DNA from: Candidatus Aminicenantota bacterium
GTDB taxonomy: Bacteria; Acidobacteriota; Aminicenantia; Aminicenantales; Saccharicenantaceae
NCBI GenBank assembly: GCA_026393955.1
Contig: JAPKZE010000490.1
Span: 1-9,429 of the forward strand
DNA length: 9,429 nt
Reading direction: 5' to 3'
Shown: positions 1 through 7,750 of the stretch, piece after piece
How positions within the stretch are numbered: position 1 is the first letter of the stretch
How the letters are laid out: each line of letters starts with the position of its first letter
Position numbers and translations under genes: made by a program
Notes under the pieces: model-generated
Database searches by the model: none
Told to the model about the DNA's origin: nothing
What the model saw: the letters and a program-made list of their open reading frames with translations, nothing else

Positions 1-26
1 CCTCTCCGGGGACAGTCCCTCATAAG

Positions 27-57
27 AAAAAAAAAGGGGCGGCCGAAGCCGCCCCTT
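27..57 (-). terminator. Rho-independent terminator of pilA
   Basis: Read on the minus strand, this is a 10-bp perfect stem (AAGGGGCGGC pairing with GCCGCCCCTT) closed by a TTCG tetraloop and followed by a run of nine T. It begins 25 bases after the pilA stop codon. The GC-rich stem, the especially stable UUCG loop and the uninterrupted U tract make it a textbook intrinsic terminator. It has no T tract on the plus-strand side, so it works in one direction only. Confidence 0.95.
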
Positions 58-82
58 AACAGGCGTAAGTGTGAAGAGATCG

Positions 83-649
83 TCAGCTGCCGGACGCGGC
101 CTGCACGAGCACGGTGGAGGGAGCGATAACCCAGTTGCCGGACCAGGCAACGAGGTCGTTGTCAAAGTCACCCATGCCGCTGACATTGTACCGGCTCAGG
201 TCCGGGGTCGCGGGAATATAGGTAAGCCCGCCAATTGCCCCGTTCCTCCCTGTGGAACCGAAAATAAAGTCGTCATTCCCCAGGTCGCCGGAGGCAGTGC
301 CGTCAAGCCAGCCATTGAGGTTATCAACGCCGGTGGCGCACTGATAAGCGAAATTCCAGGGATCATTGACGGGGCAGGCCTTGATGTAGAAGGGAGCGAT
401 GTGGATGGCGATGCCCGCACCTTGGGTGATATCGCCGGCCCCTTGACCCACGCCCGTCCAGTCGCCATGGTCCGTGATATAGTCCATGGCACCGGTGGAC
501 ATCGTCATGATCTCCTTCATCGCCGTCTTCTGCTTGGCCTTCTGGATGGCGGCCAGAGCGTTGGGGATAAGAAGGGCAGCCAGGATGCCGATGATCGCGA
601 CGACGATCAGCAGCTCGATGAGGGTGAAGCCTCTCATCTTTTTGAACAT
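83..649 (-). CDS. pilA: Type IV major pilin (prepilin), GspG-like C-terminal half
   Basis: This encodes a 188-residue prepilin, the likely structural subunit of the type IV pilus. The class III signal peptide is short and basic (MFKKMRG) and is cleaved by prepilin peptidase between G7 and F8, giving a mature protein of 181 residues with the required Glu at mature position 5 (E12). Residues 8-30 are the hydrophobic assembly helix, continuing as an amphipathic helix to about residue 60. The globular part holds C92 and C104, which could form a disulfide, a DPWNFAYQ stretch, and a DFDND...WSGNW ending. The last two resemble the DPWG and acidic calcium-loop regions of type II pseudopilin GspG. The start follows a very strong ribosome binding site. 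The gene stands alone behind pilR with its own sigma54 promoter and terminator, as expected for an abundant subunit. It could instead be a pseudopilin; its position next to pilSR favours the major pilin. Confidence 0.9.
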   Translation of the reverse strand: MFKKMRGFTLIELLIVVAIIGILAALLIPNALAAIQKAKQKTAMKEIMTMSTGAMDYITDHGDWTGVGQGAGDITQGAGIAIHIAPFYIKACPVNDPWNFAYQCATGVDNLNGWLDGTASGDLGNDDFIFGSTGRNGAIGGLTYIPATPDLSRYNVSGMGDFDNDLVAWSGNWVIAPSTVLVQAASGS

Positions 650-654
650 TTAGG

Positions 655-663
655 ACCTCCTTT
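655..663 (-). promoter_or_regulatory. Strong ribosome binding site of pilA
   Basis: The minus strand reads AAAGGAGGT, an almost complete Shine-Dalgarno sequence, with 5 bases between it and the ATG at 649-647. It is the strongest such site in the window, fits a highly expressed pilin, and fixes the start that gives the correct prepilin leader peptide. Confidence 0.9.
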
Positions 664-672
664 AAATTCCCT

Positions 673-689
673 GGCTGATCTCCTCAGCC
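673..689 (-). promoter_or_regulatory. Stem-loop in the pilA leader RNA
   Basis: GGCTGA and TCAGCC form a perfect 6-bp stem with a five-base loop reading GGAGA on the transcribed strand. It lies within the predicted leader of about 67 bases and ends 9 bases before the ribosome binding site. It has no T tract, so it is not a terminator. It may protect the 5' end of the pilin mRNA or modulate ribosome loading; its function is not shown by sequence. Confidence 0.5.
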
Positions 690-710
690 GGGTTGTTCTT
701 GCCACTCTTA

Positions 711-745
711 GTTGGCACCATTATTATAGCAATAAGCGTGCCAAC
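711..745. repeat. 8-bp inverted repeat spanning the pilA core promoter
   Basis: GTTGGCAC at 711-718 and GTGCCAAC at 738-745 are perfect inverted copies separated by 19 bases. One arm is the -24 element of the sigma54 promoter; the other lies across the predicted transcription start. The -12 element sits between the arms. It may be an operator, a cruciform-capable sequence, or chance. Confidence 0.7.
728..744 (-). promoter_or_regulatory. Sigma54 (RpoN) promoter of pilA
   Basis: The minus strand reads TTGGCACGCTTATTGCT, a near-perfect match to the -24/-12 consensus (TGGCACG, four bases, TTGCW). The invariant GG (742-741) and GC (730-729) are exactly 12 bases apart. The start of transcription is predicted near 717, giving a leader of about 67 bases. 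Sigma54 promoters need an enhancer-binding activator; the adjacent pilR encodes one with a sigma54-contacting loop. This is the same arrangement that drives pilA in Pseudomonas and Myxococcus. Confidence 0.92.
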
Positions 746-817
746 TTCATATCTTTTGCAAATTGAAGATAATAAATACAATACGAATATTGTCTTGGCC
801 CATGCGGAAAAACCGTA

Positions 818-849
818 GACAACTTTTGTCATTTTAGACACTTTTTGTC
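818..849. promoter_or_regulatory. Paired palindromic enhancer sites upstream of pilA (putative PilR sites)
   Basis: Two 13-bp palindromes of form GACA-N5-TGTC lie in tandem: GACAACTTTTGTC at 818-830 and GACACTTTTTGTC at 837-849. Their centres are 19 bases apart, close to two helical turns, and sit about 107 and 126 bases upstream of the predicted pilA start, a normal distance for enhancer-binding proteins. They begin directly after the pilR stop codon. Pseudomonas PilR sites are described as tandem elements ending in (C/G)TGTC, which fits the half-site seen here. Assignment to PilR is inferred. Confidence 0.75.
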
Positions 850-850
850 G

Positions 851-2266
<1,416 letters not shown>

Positions 2267-2276
2267 GGTGCGGACC

Positions 2277-3569
2277 TCAGGCCCCCGCGGCCTTGCGGAC
2301 GGGCAGGGTGATCAGGACCTCGGTCCCCTTGTCGAGCTCGGACCGGACTTCGATCCGGCCGTCGTAGTCGTCGATGATCTTGCGAACGATCGACAGGCCC
2401 AGGCCGCGGCCGGTCCCGAAACCCGAGTAAAAGGGCTGAAAGAGGTTCTCCCGGTCCACGTCGCTCAGGCCGTGCCCGGTGTCGGCGACGACGATGCGGA
2501 CGTCCTTCTTCCGGGGCTCGGGGAAATCGAGCCGGAGCCGGCCGCCGTCGGGCATGGCCTTGACGGCGTTCTTGAGGAGGTTCCAGAAGACCTGTTTGAA
2601 CTGGCCGGCGTTCCCGACGTAGGGGACGTCCGTCGTCCGGAAGCTCCCCTCGAGGACGATCTTCCCGTCGAGCTCCCCGCCCCCCTGCAGGATCTTGATG
2701 GTCTCGTCCAGGATGTCGCGCAGGTTGATCGGGGAAAAGACCTGCTTGGAGGGCAGGGCGAAGTCGAGGAACTGCTCCAGGCTCTGGGAGACGCGCTCGG
2801 ACTCCTTGAGGACGATGGCCATGAGCTCCCTCTGCTCGTCGCTCAGGGCCAGCTCCTTCTTCAGGACCTGGACCGAACCCGATATGGCGGCCAGGGGGTT
2901 GCGGATCTCGTGGGCCAGGCTGGCCGAGACCCGGCCGGCCTCGGACAGGCGCTCCCGGACGAGGAGCTCCCGTTCGGCGGCCCGGAGGGCTTCGCGCGTC
3001 CGCCGGAGGCTCTCGGTCAGCTTGCTCATCAGGGCGGCGATGACGAAGAAGACGCCCCAGGCGACGAAGATGGTGACCAGCATCGCTCCGAGCGGGGTCT
3101 TGACGGCTTGCTCGGGCCGGAACACATGGATGAACCCGAAATGGATGCCGTCGGCCAGGACGCCGAAGAGGACGGCCGACAGGGCGGCCGCCAGGAAGCC
3201 GGCCCGGCCGGAGATGACCAGGCCGGCCGCGATGATCGGGAAGAGGTAAAGGAAATACATCGAGGAGGCCAGCCCGCCCGAGATGTAGACGAAGGCGGTG
3301 ATGAGGAGGAGGTCGAAAACGACCTGGATGTAGGCCTGCGCGGCCAGCCGCCGCCCCCAGACGTAGAGGGCGAAGAAGGCGGCCGAAAAGGCGTAGGCGC
3401 CGATGACGAGATAGTAGAACGGCAGGTTCGGCTGGGCGTCGGGGGAGGACAGCTGGATGATGAAGGCCGAGACGAGGAGCGACGTGAGGACGACGAGCCG
3501 GTAGATATTGTAGAGAAGGACGTTGCGCCGCTCGACCTCGCGCTCCCTCTGGCCGGGCCGGATCTTCAT
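2277..3569 (-). CDS. pilS: Sensor histidine kinase PilS
   Basis: This 430-residue inner-membrane kinase is expected to phosphorylate PilR. The N-terminal part (about 20-180) has around six hydrophobic segments (roughly 24-40, 52-70, 78-95, 101-120, 122-147, 160-180) with no large periplasmic domain, like the six-helix sensor of Pseudomonas PilS, which detects pilin in the membrane. A charged linker (183-205) leads to the HisKA domain with phosphoacceptor H220 in HEIRNPL. The ATPase domain shows the N-box with N334, the G1 box DTGHG (363-367) and the G2 box GTGRGLGLS (385-393), so it should be active. I see no obvious PAS domain between membrane and kinase parts, though the linker is too short to hide a full one. 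The ATG is 36 bases after pilC with only a weak purine-rich ribosome binding site, suggesting low expression. Confidence 0.92.
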   Translation of the reverse strand: MKIRPGQREREVERRNVLLYNIYRLVVLTSLLVSAFIIQLSSPDAQPNLPFYYLVIGAYAFSAAFFALYVWGRRLAAQAYIQVVFDLLLITAFVYISGGLASSMYFLYLFPIIAAGLVISGRAGFLAAALSAVLFGVLADGIHFGFIHVFRPEQAVKTPLGAMLVTIFVAWGVFFVIAALMSKLTESLRRTREALRAAERELLVRERLSEAGRVSASLAHEIRNPLAAISGSVQVLKKELALSDEQRELMAIVLKESERVSQSLEQFLDFALPSKQVFSPINLRDILDETIKILQGGGELDGKIVLEGSFRTTDVPYVGNAGQFKQVFWNLLKNAVKAMPDGGRLRLDFPEPRKKDVRIVVADTGHGLSDVDRENLFQPFYSGFGTGRGLGLSIVRKIIDDYDGRIEVRSELDKGTEVLITLPVRKAAGA

Positions 3570-3605
3570 GGCTGGATTCTCTCGCGCCGCGCGCTCCCCT
3601 GCGTC

Positions 3606-4808
3606 CTAGAACTTGTTCATGAGGTCGAAGATCGGCAGGTACATCGAGACGACCAGGGTGCCGACGATCCCGCCGACGAAGATCATCATGACGGGCTCCA
3701 GGATGGACAGGAGAGACGAGACGGCGTTGTCGACCTCCTCGTCGTAGAAGGCGGCCAGCTTCGACAGCATCTCGTCGAGCGTCCCCGTGGCCTCGCCGAC
3801 GTTGATCATCTGGAGCATCATCGTCGGGAAGGCGCCGGACAGCTTGAACGACTCGTTCAGGGTCTTGCCTTCGGAGACGAGCCTACGGGCTTCGAGGATC
3901 TGCTTCTCGATGATGACGTTGCCGGCCGTCGTCGAGGTGATCTTCAGGGCCTCGAGCATGGGCACGCCGCCGGAGATGAGGGTCGCCAGCGTCCGGGTCA
4001 CCCGGGTCATGGCCACCTTGAAGAGGAGCGGGCCCATGACCGGTATCTTGAGGAGCAGGCGGTCGGTCGACCAGCGGCCCGCGGTGGTGCCGCGGTAAGA
4101 GCGGAAGAGAAAGAACAGGCCGACGAGGCCGGCGATGACCAAGATGCCGTACTTCTGGACGAAATCGCTCATTGCGACCACCCCGGCCGTCAGCCAGGGC
4201 AGCTCGGCGCCGAGGTCGCGGAAGATCGTGGCAAAGATGGGGATGACCTTCCAGAGCATGAAGAAGGCCACGAGGAAGGCGAAGATCATGATGGCCACCG
4301 GGTAGATCATGGCCTGCTTGACCTTGGCCTGCAGGCGGACGTTCTTCTCGATGAACTCGGCCAGCCGGCGGAGCATGATGTCGAGCGAGCCCGACTGCTC
4401 GCCCGAGGCGATGAGGTTGCAGTAAAGGTCGTCGAAGGCCTTGGGGTGCTTCCGCTTGGCCTGGTTCAGGGTCGAGCCCGCTTCGACGTCATCCTTGATC
4501 GTCTTGATGACGTTCTTGAAGTAGGTGTTCTTCTGCTGTTCCTCGAGGATGCCCAGGCTCTGGATCAGGGGCAGCTCGGCGTCGATGAGGACGGAGAGCT
4601 GGCGGCTGTAGATCGCCAGCTCCTTGAGCTTGACCTTTTCCCGTTTGAGGAACGGGAGCTTGAACCCGCCCTTGGCCAGGGCGACGCTCATGACCTGGAT
4701 CTGGTCCTTCTGGAGCAGGCGGCCCAGCTCTTCCTTGGACGCGGCGACGCGCTCGCCGCCGACCATGTCACCGTAGCGGTTCTTGCCTTTCCATACATAA
4801 GTCGGCAT
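3606..4808 (-). CDS. pilC: Type IV pilus inner-membrane platform protein PilC
   Basis: This 400-residue polytopic protein forms the inner-membrane platform on which PilB and PilT act to add or remove pilins. It has the T2SSF/GspF duplication: a first cytoplasmic helical domain at about 62-165 and a second at about 265-368. Each has the conserved pattern of a glycine-rich SGEQSG (135-140) or GEATGTLDEM (338-347) turn followed by helices. Membrane segments are near 168-190, 220-236 and 370-390. The N-terminus MPTYVWKGKNRYGD is the typical PilC/GspF start (short beta hairpin), and GAGGT lies 5 bases before the ATG. Length matches the family. It sits between pilT and pilS, with gaps of 28 and 36 bases. 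GspF of a type II secretion system is the alternative; the adjacent pilT rules strongly for the pilus. Confidence 0.94.
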   Translation of the reverse strand: MPTYVWKGKNRYGDMVGGERVAASKEELGRLLQKDQIQVMSVALAKGGFKLPFLKREKVKLKELAIYSRQLSVLIDAELPLIQSLGILEEQQKNTYFKNVIKTIKDDVEAGSTLNQAKRKHPKAFDDLYCNLIASGEQSGSLDIMLRRLAEFIEKNVRLQAKVKQAMIYPVAIMIFAFLVAFFMLWKVIPIFATIFRDLGAELPWLTAGVVAMSDFVQKYGILVIAGLVGLFFLFRSYRGTTAGRWSTDRLLLKIPVMGPLLFKVAMTRVTRTLATLISGGVPMLEALKITSTTAGNVIIEKQILEARRLVSEGKTLNESFKLSGAFPTMMLQMINVGEATGTLDEMLSKLAAFYDEEVDNAVSSLLSILEPVMMIFVGGIVGTLVVSMYLPIFDLMNKF

Positions 4809-4836
4809 GTTGTACCTCGCTTATTGGGGTCCGCCC

Positions 4837-5952
4837 CTATCGTTTCATCGACCCCGACGTGCCGCCGGTGGTGATCTTCACCCCCTCGCGTCGCTGGATG
4901 ATGTCGGTCAGGTCCTCGGGGAAGGAGGTCATGGCCATGACCGTGTCCAGGCTGACCAGCTTGCGGAAATACAGGTTGGACAGGGACTGGTTGAACGTCT
5001 GCATCCCGAACTTCTCCTGGCCCATCTGCATGGACGAGTAGATCTGGTGGATCTTGTTCTCGCGGATGAGGTTGCGGATGGCCGGGTTGGGGATCATGAT
5101 CTCCATGGCCAGGACGCGGCCTTTGCCGTCCATGCGCGGCAGGAGGGCCTGGGTGATGACGGCCTCGAGCGTCATCGACAGCATGATCCGGATCTGGGTC
5201 TGATATTGGCTGGGGAAGATGTCGATGATGCGGCTGATCGACTCGACGGCCGAGTTCGTGTGCAGGGTGGAGAAGGTCAGGTGACCCGTCTCGGCGACGC
5301 GGAGAGCGGCCTCGACCGTCTCGAAGTCGCGCATCTCGCCGATCAGCACGACGTCCGGGTCCTCGCGCAGGACCGAGCGCAGGGCGTTGCCGTAGGACAT
5401 GGTGTCGGCGTAGAGCTCGCGCTGGTTGATGATGGCCTTGCGCGGCGTCAGGTAGTACTCGATGGGGTCCTCGATGGTGACGATGTGGACGGGGCGCTCC
5501 GAGTTGATGTGCTCGATCATGCAGGCCAGCGACGTCGACTTGCCGCAGCCGGTCGGCCCGGTGACGAGGATGAGGCCTCGCGGCAGGTAGCAGAGCTGCT
5601 GGATGCGCTGAGGGATGCCCAGCTGGGCGAAGCTCCACATCGACGGCAGGAAGCGGCGGAAGGCGCCGGCCACGGCGCCCTTCTGCATAAAGACATTGGC
5701 CCGGAAGCGGCCGAGCTCCTTGACGCCGAAGGAAAAGTCGAGCTCGAGCTTCTCCTCGAAGAGCCGCTTCTGCTTGTCGGTCATGATGCTGTAGATGACC
5801 TCTTTCGTCTCGGACGGGGTCAGCGGCGGGTGGTCCAGGTCCTTGAGGATGCCGTGGACGCGGATGCGCGGCGGGATGTAGGTCGTGACGTGAAGGTCGC
5901 TGGCGTCGCCCTCGACGCAGGCCTTCAGCAGCTCGAAGATGGGCTTAGCCAT
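4837..5952 (-). CDS. pilT: Type IV pilus retraction ATPase PilT
   Basis: This 371-residue cytoplasmic hexameric ATPase drives pilus depolymerisation (retraction, twitching). The N-terminal PAS-like domain includes the ASDLHVTTYIPPRIRVHG region (17-34). The catalytic part has Walker A GPTGCGKST (132-140), the Asp box TIEDPIEY (159-166), Walker B LIGEMRD (203-209) and the His box GHLTFSTLHTNSA (223-235). The C-terminal AIRNLIRENK (291-300) is the PilT signature needed for retraction, which separates it from PilB/GspE; the zinc-binding cysteines of PilB are absent. Walker A has Cys at 136, where Ser is usual. A strong GGAGGT site lies 4 bases from the ATG, and the gap from pilB is 28 bases, so it is co-transcribed. 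A PilU-type accessory paralogue is possible, but no second PilT is in view. Confidence 0.94.
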   Translation of the reverse strand: MAKPIFELLKACVEGDASDLHVTTYIPPRIRVHGILKDLDHPPLTPSETKEVIYSIMTDKQKRLFEEKLELDFSFGVKELGRFRANVFMQKGAVAGAFRRFLPSMWSFAQLGIPQRIQQLCYLPRGLILVTGPTGCGKSTSLACMIEHINSERPVHIVTIEDPIEYYLTPRKAIINQRELYADTMSYGNALRSVLREDPDVVLIGEMRDFETVEAALRVAETGHLTFSTLHTNSAVESISRIIDIFPSQYQTQIRIMLSMTLEAVITQALLPRMDGKGRVLAMEIMIPNPAIRNLIRENKIHQIYSSMQMGQEKFGMQTFNQSLSNLYFRKLVSLDTVMAMTSFPEDLTDIIQRREGVKITTGGTSGSMKR

Positions 5953-5980
5953 GGAAACCTCCGTTTCTCTCCGGGTCCGG

Positions 5981-7708
5981 TCATTCGTCCCGGACCGTCT
6001 CGCGCACGACCTCTTCGACCGAGGTGACGCCGTTCTTGATCTTGACGAGGCCGCTCCGCCGCAGGGTCAGCATGCCCTTCTCGATGGCCTTCCGCTTGAT
6101 CTCCCGGGACTGGGCCCGGGTCAGGATCATGTTCCGGATGTCGTCGTCGACCTTCATGACCTCGAACAGGGCCGTCCGGCCCTTGTAACCGGTCTTGTTG
6201 CAGGCGTCGCAGCCGCCGGGCTTCATGGGCTGAAGGCCCTTGAGCTCGCTCTTCTGGAAGCCCATCTCGAGCAGGGCGGCCTCCGGCAGCGCGTGGGGCT
6301 GGGCGCACTTCTTGCACAGCCGGCGGATGAGACGCTGGGCCACGACCAGGATGAGCGAGTCGGCGATCAGGAAGGGCTCGATGTTCATGTTCTCCATGCG
6401 GGTGATGGAGCTGGCGGCGTCGTTGGTGTGGATGGTCGAGAAGACGAGGTGGCCGGTCAGGGCGGCCTTGATGGCGATGTCGACCGTCTCCTGGTCGCGC
6501 ATCTCGCCGACGAGCATGATGTCGGGGTCCTGCCGCAGGAAGCTCCGCAGGCAGGCCGCGAACGTCAGCCCGATCTCTTCCTTGATCTGGACCTGGTTGA
6601 TGTTCGGGACGTTGAACTCGACCGGGTCCTCGGCCGTCATGATGTTCATGTCCGGGGAGTTGATGGTCGAGACGGCCGAGTAGAGCGTATTGGTCTTGCC
6701 GCTCCCGGTCGGCCCGGTCACCAGGACGATGCCCCACGGCTTATGGATGGCCTCCTGGAAGACGGCCAGGGACTCCTCCTCGAACCCGAGCTGGGTCAGG
6801 TCGAGCTTGAGCATCTCTTTATCGAGGATTCGGGCGACGATCTTCTCCCCCCACAGCGTCGGCAGGGAGGAGACGCGCATGTCGACCTCTTTCTTCTTGC
6901 CGTTGTCCAGGCGCAGGCGCATCTTGATGCGGCCGTCCTGGGGCAAGCGCTTCTCGGCGATGTCCATGTTCGACAGGATCTTGACGCGCGAGATGACCGG
7001 GCTGCGGTACTTCAGGGGCAGATTGACGATCTCGTAGAGGTCGCCGTCCATGCGGTAGCGGACGCGGAAGCTCATCTCGTAGGGCTCGAAGTGGACGTCG
7101 CTGGCGCCCCGCTTGATGGCGTCGACGAAGGTCTGGTTGACCAGCTTGATGATCGGAGCTTCTTCGGCGTCGTTGTCGTCATCGGTCAGGACGCCGCTCT
7201 CGGCCTCGTCCTCGATGATGTTGACCCGGCCGTCGTCGGCCAGAGCGATGTCCTCGATGATCTTTTTGACCCGGATGGCGTCGGCCGTGCCGTAGTACTT
7301 GTTGATGGCGTTGATGACCCCGGTCTCCGAGCCGATGACGGGCTGGATGGACAGGCCGGTCCGGAACTTGACGTCCTCGATGATCTCGAGGTCGGTCGGA
7401 TCGACCATGGCCAAGGTCAGGAAGTTCCGGATGCGGTGGATCGGCATGACCATGTATTTCTTGGCCACGTCGACCGGGATCAGGGTGATGACCTCGGCGT
7501 AGACGTCGAACTGGTCGAGGTCGATATAGGGGTAGCCGAGCTGGCGGCTGAGGGCCTGGGCGATGTCCTCTTCGGTCAGGAAGCCCAGCTGGACGACCGA
7601 GGTGCCGACGGGCAGGCTGTTCTTCTTCTGGAATTCAAGGGCGGACTTCAGCTGGTCGACCGAGAGGATCTTTTCCCGAAGAAGCAGCTCGCCCAGGTTG
7701 GATGCCAT
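5981..7708 (-). CDS. pilB: Type IV pilus extension ATPase PilB
   Basis: This 575-residue hexameric ATPase powers pilin polymerisation from the cytoplasmic side of the inner membrane. Residues 4-56 contain two tandem 24-residue MshEN-type motifs (4-27 and 33-56), the module that binds cyclic di-GMP in relatives, here lacking the leading Arg in both. The N2 domain starts near 185, with GASDVHFEPY at 201-210. The ATPase core has Walker A GPTGSGKT (332-339), the Asp box TAEDPVEF (358-365), Walker B LVGEMRD (399-405) and the His box GHLVFSTIHTND (419-430). C465, C468, C500 and C503 form the tetracysteine zinc site. The acidic stretch around 165-183 is a linker. The ATG start has only a weak CGGA upstream but gives the full N-terminal motif, so I keep it. 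First gene of the pilBTCSR operon. GspE is the alternative, disfavoured by the neighbours. Confidence 0.94.
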   Translation of the reverse strand: MASNLGELLLREKILSVDQLKSALEFQKKNSLPVGTSVVQLGFLTEEDIAQALSRQLGYPYIDLDQFDVYAEVITLIPVDVAKKYMVMPIHRIRNFLTLAMVDPTDLEIIEDVKFRTGLSIQPVIGSETGVINAINKYYGTADAIRVKKIIEDIALADDGRVNIIEDEAESGVLTDDDNDAEEAPIIKLVNQTFVDAIKRGASDVHFEPYEMSFRVRYRMDGDLYEIVNLPLKYRSPVISRVKILSNMDIAEKRLPQDGRIKMRLRLDNGKKKEVDMRVSSLPTLWGEKIVARILDKEMLKLDLTQLGFEEESLAVFQEAIHKPWGIVLVTGPTGSGKTNTLYSAVSTINSPDMNIMTAEDPVEFNVPNINQVQIKEEIGLTFAACLRSFLRQDPDIMLVGEMRDQETVDIAIKAALTGHLVFSTIHTNDAASSITRMENMNIEPFLIADSLILVVAQRLIRRLCKKCAQPHALPEAALLEMGFQKSELKGLQPMKPGGCDACNKTGYKGRTALFEVMKVDDDIRNMILTRAQSREIKRKAIEKGMLTLRRSGLVKIKNGVTSVEEVVRETVRDE

Positions 7709-7721
7709 TTTTTATTCCGTA

Positions 7722-7750
7722 ATCTTAATATCTTGGACAATTCCTGTCAA
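7722..7750 (-). promoter_or_regulatory. Sigma70-type promoter of the pilBTCSR operon
   Basis: The minus strand has a perfect -35 TTGACA (7750-7745), a 17-base spacer, and a -10 TAAGAT (7727-7722, 4 of 6 consensus bases). Transcription would start near 7715, leaving only about 7 bases before the pilB ATG, so the mRNA would be nearly leaderless. That is possible but is also a reason for caution: the main promoter might lie further upstream in the gap. No strong terminator was seen between the preceding gene and pilB, so read-through from it cannot be excluded. Confidence 0.6.
7736..7748. promoter_or_regulatory. Third GACA-N5-TGTC palindrome, overlapping the pilB promoter
   Basis: GACAATTCCTGTC has the same 13-bp form as the two sites upstream of pilA. 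It covers four bases of the -35 element and part of the spacer, a position where a bound protein would normally block sigma70 polymerase. Four of its eight fixed bases are supplied by the -35 hexamer itself, so part of the match is automatic. A link to the pilA sites is inferred. Confidence 0.5.

Noticed and set aside
723..728. TATAAT on the minus strand overlapping the -12 box of the pilA promoter, as a sigma70 -10
   Set aside because: No acceptable -35 lies 16-18 bases upstream (TATGAA or worse), whereas the sigma54 elements are near-perfect and the enhancer and activator are present.
711..730. TTGGCAC on the plus strand as a divergent sigma54 promoter
   Set aside because: The required GC of a -12 element is absent at the right spacing (TTATA in its place), and it would read antisense into pilR.
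71..766. Plus-strand open frame opposite pilA
   Set aside because: It overlaps the terminator side, the whole pilin gene and its promoter; the minus-strand pilin has a perfect prepilin leader, ribosome binding site and promoter, while this frame has no family match.
4688..5638. Minus-strand frame inside pilT (and a similar one at 5925-6737 inside pilB)
   Set aside because: Both are out-of-frame readings of the ATPase genes, rich in R, P, H, G, with no motif, and overlap the real stop and start signals.
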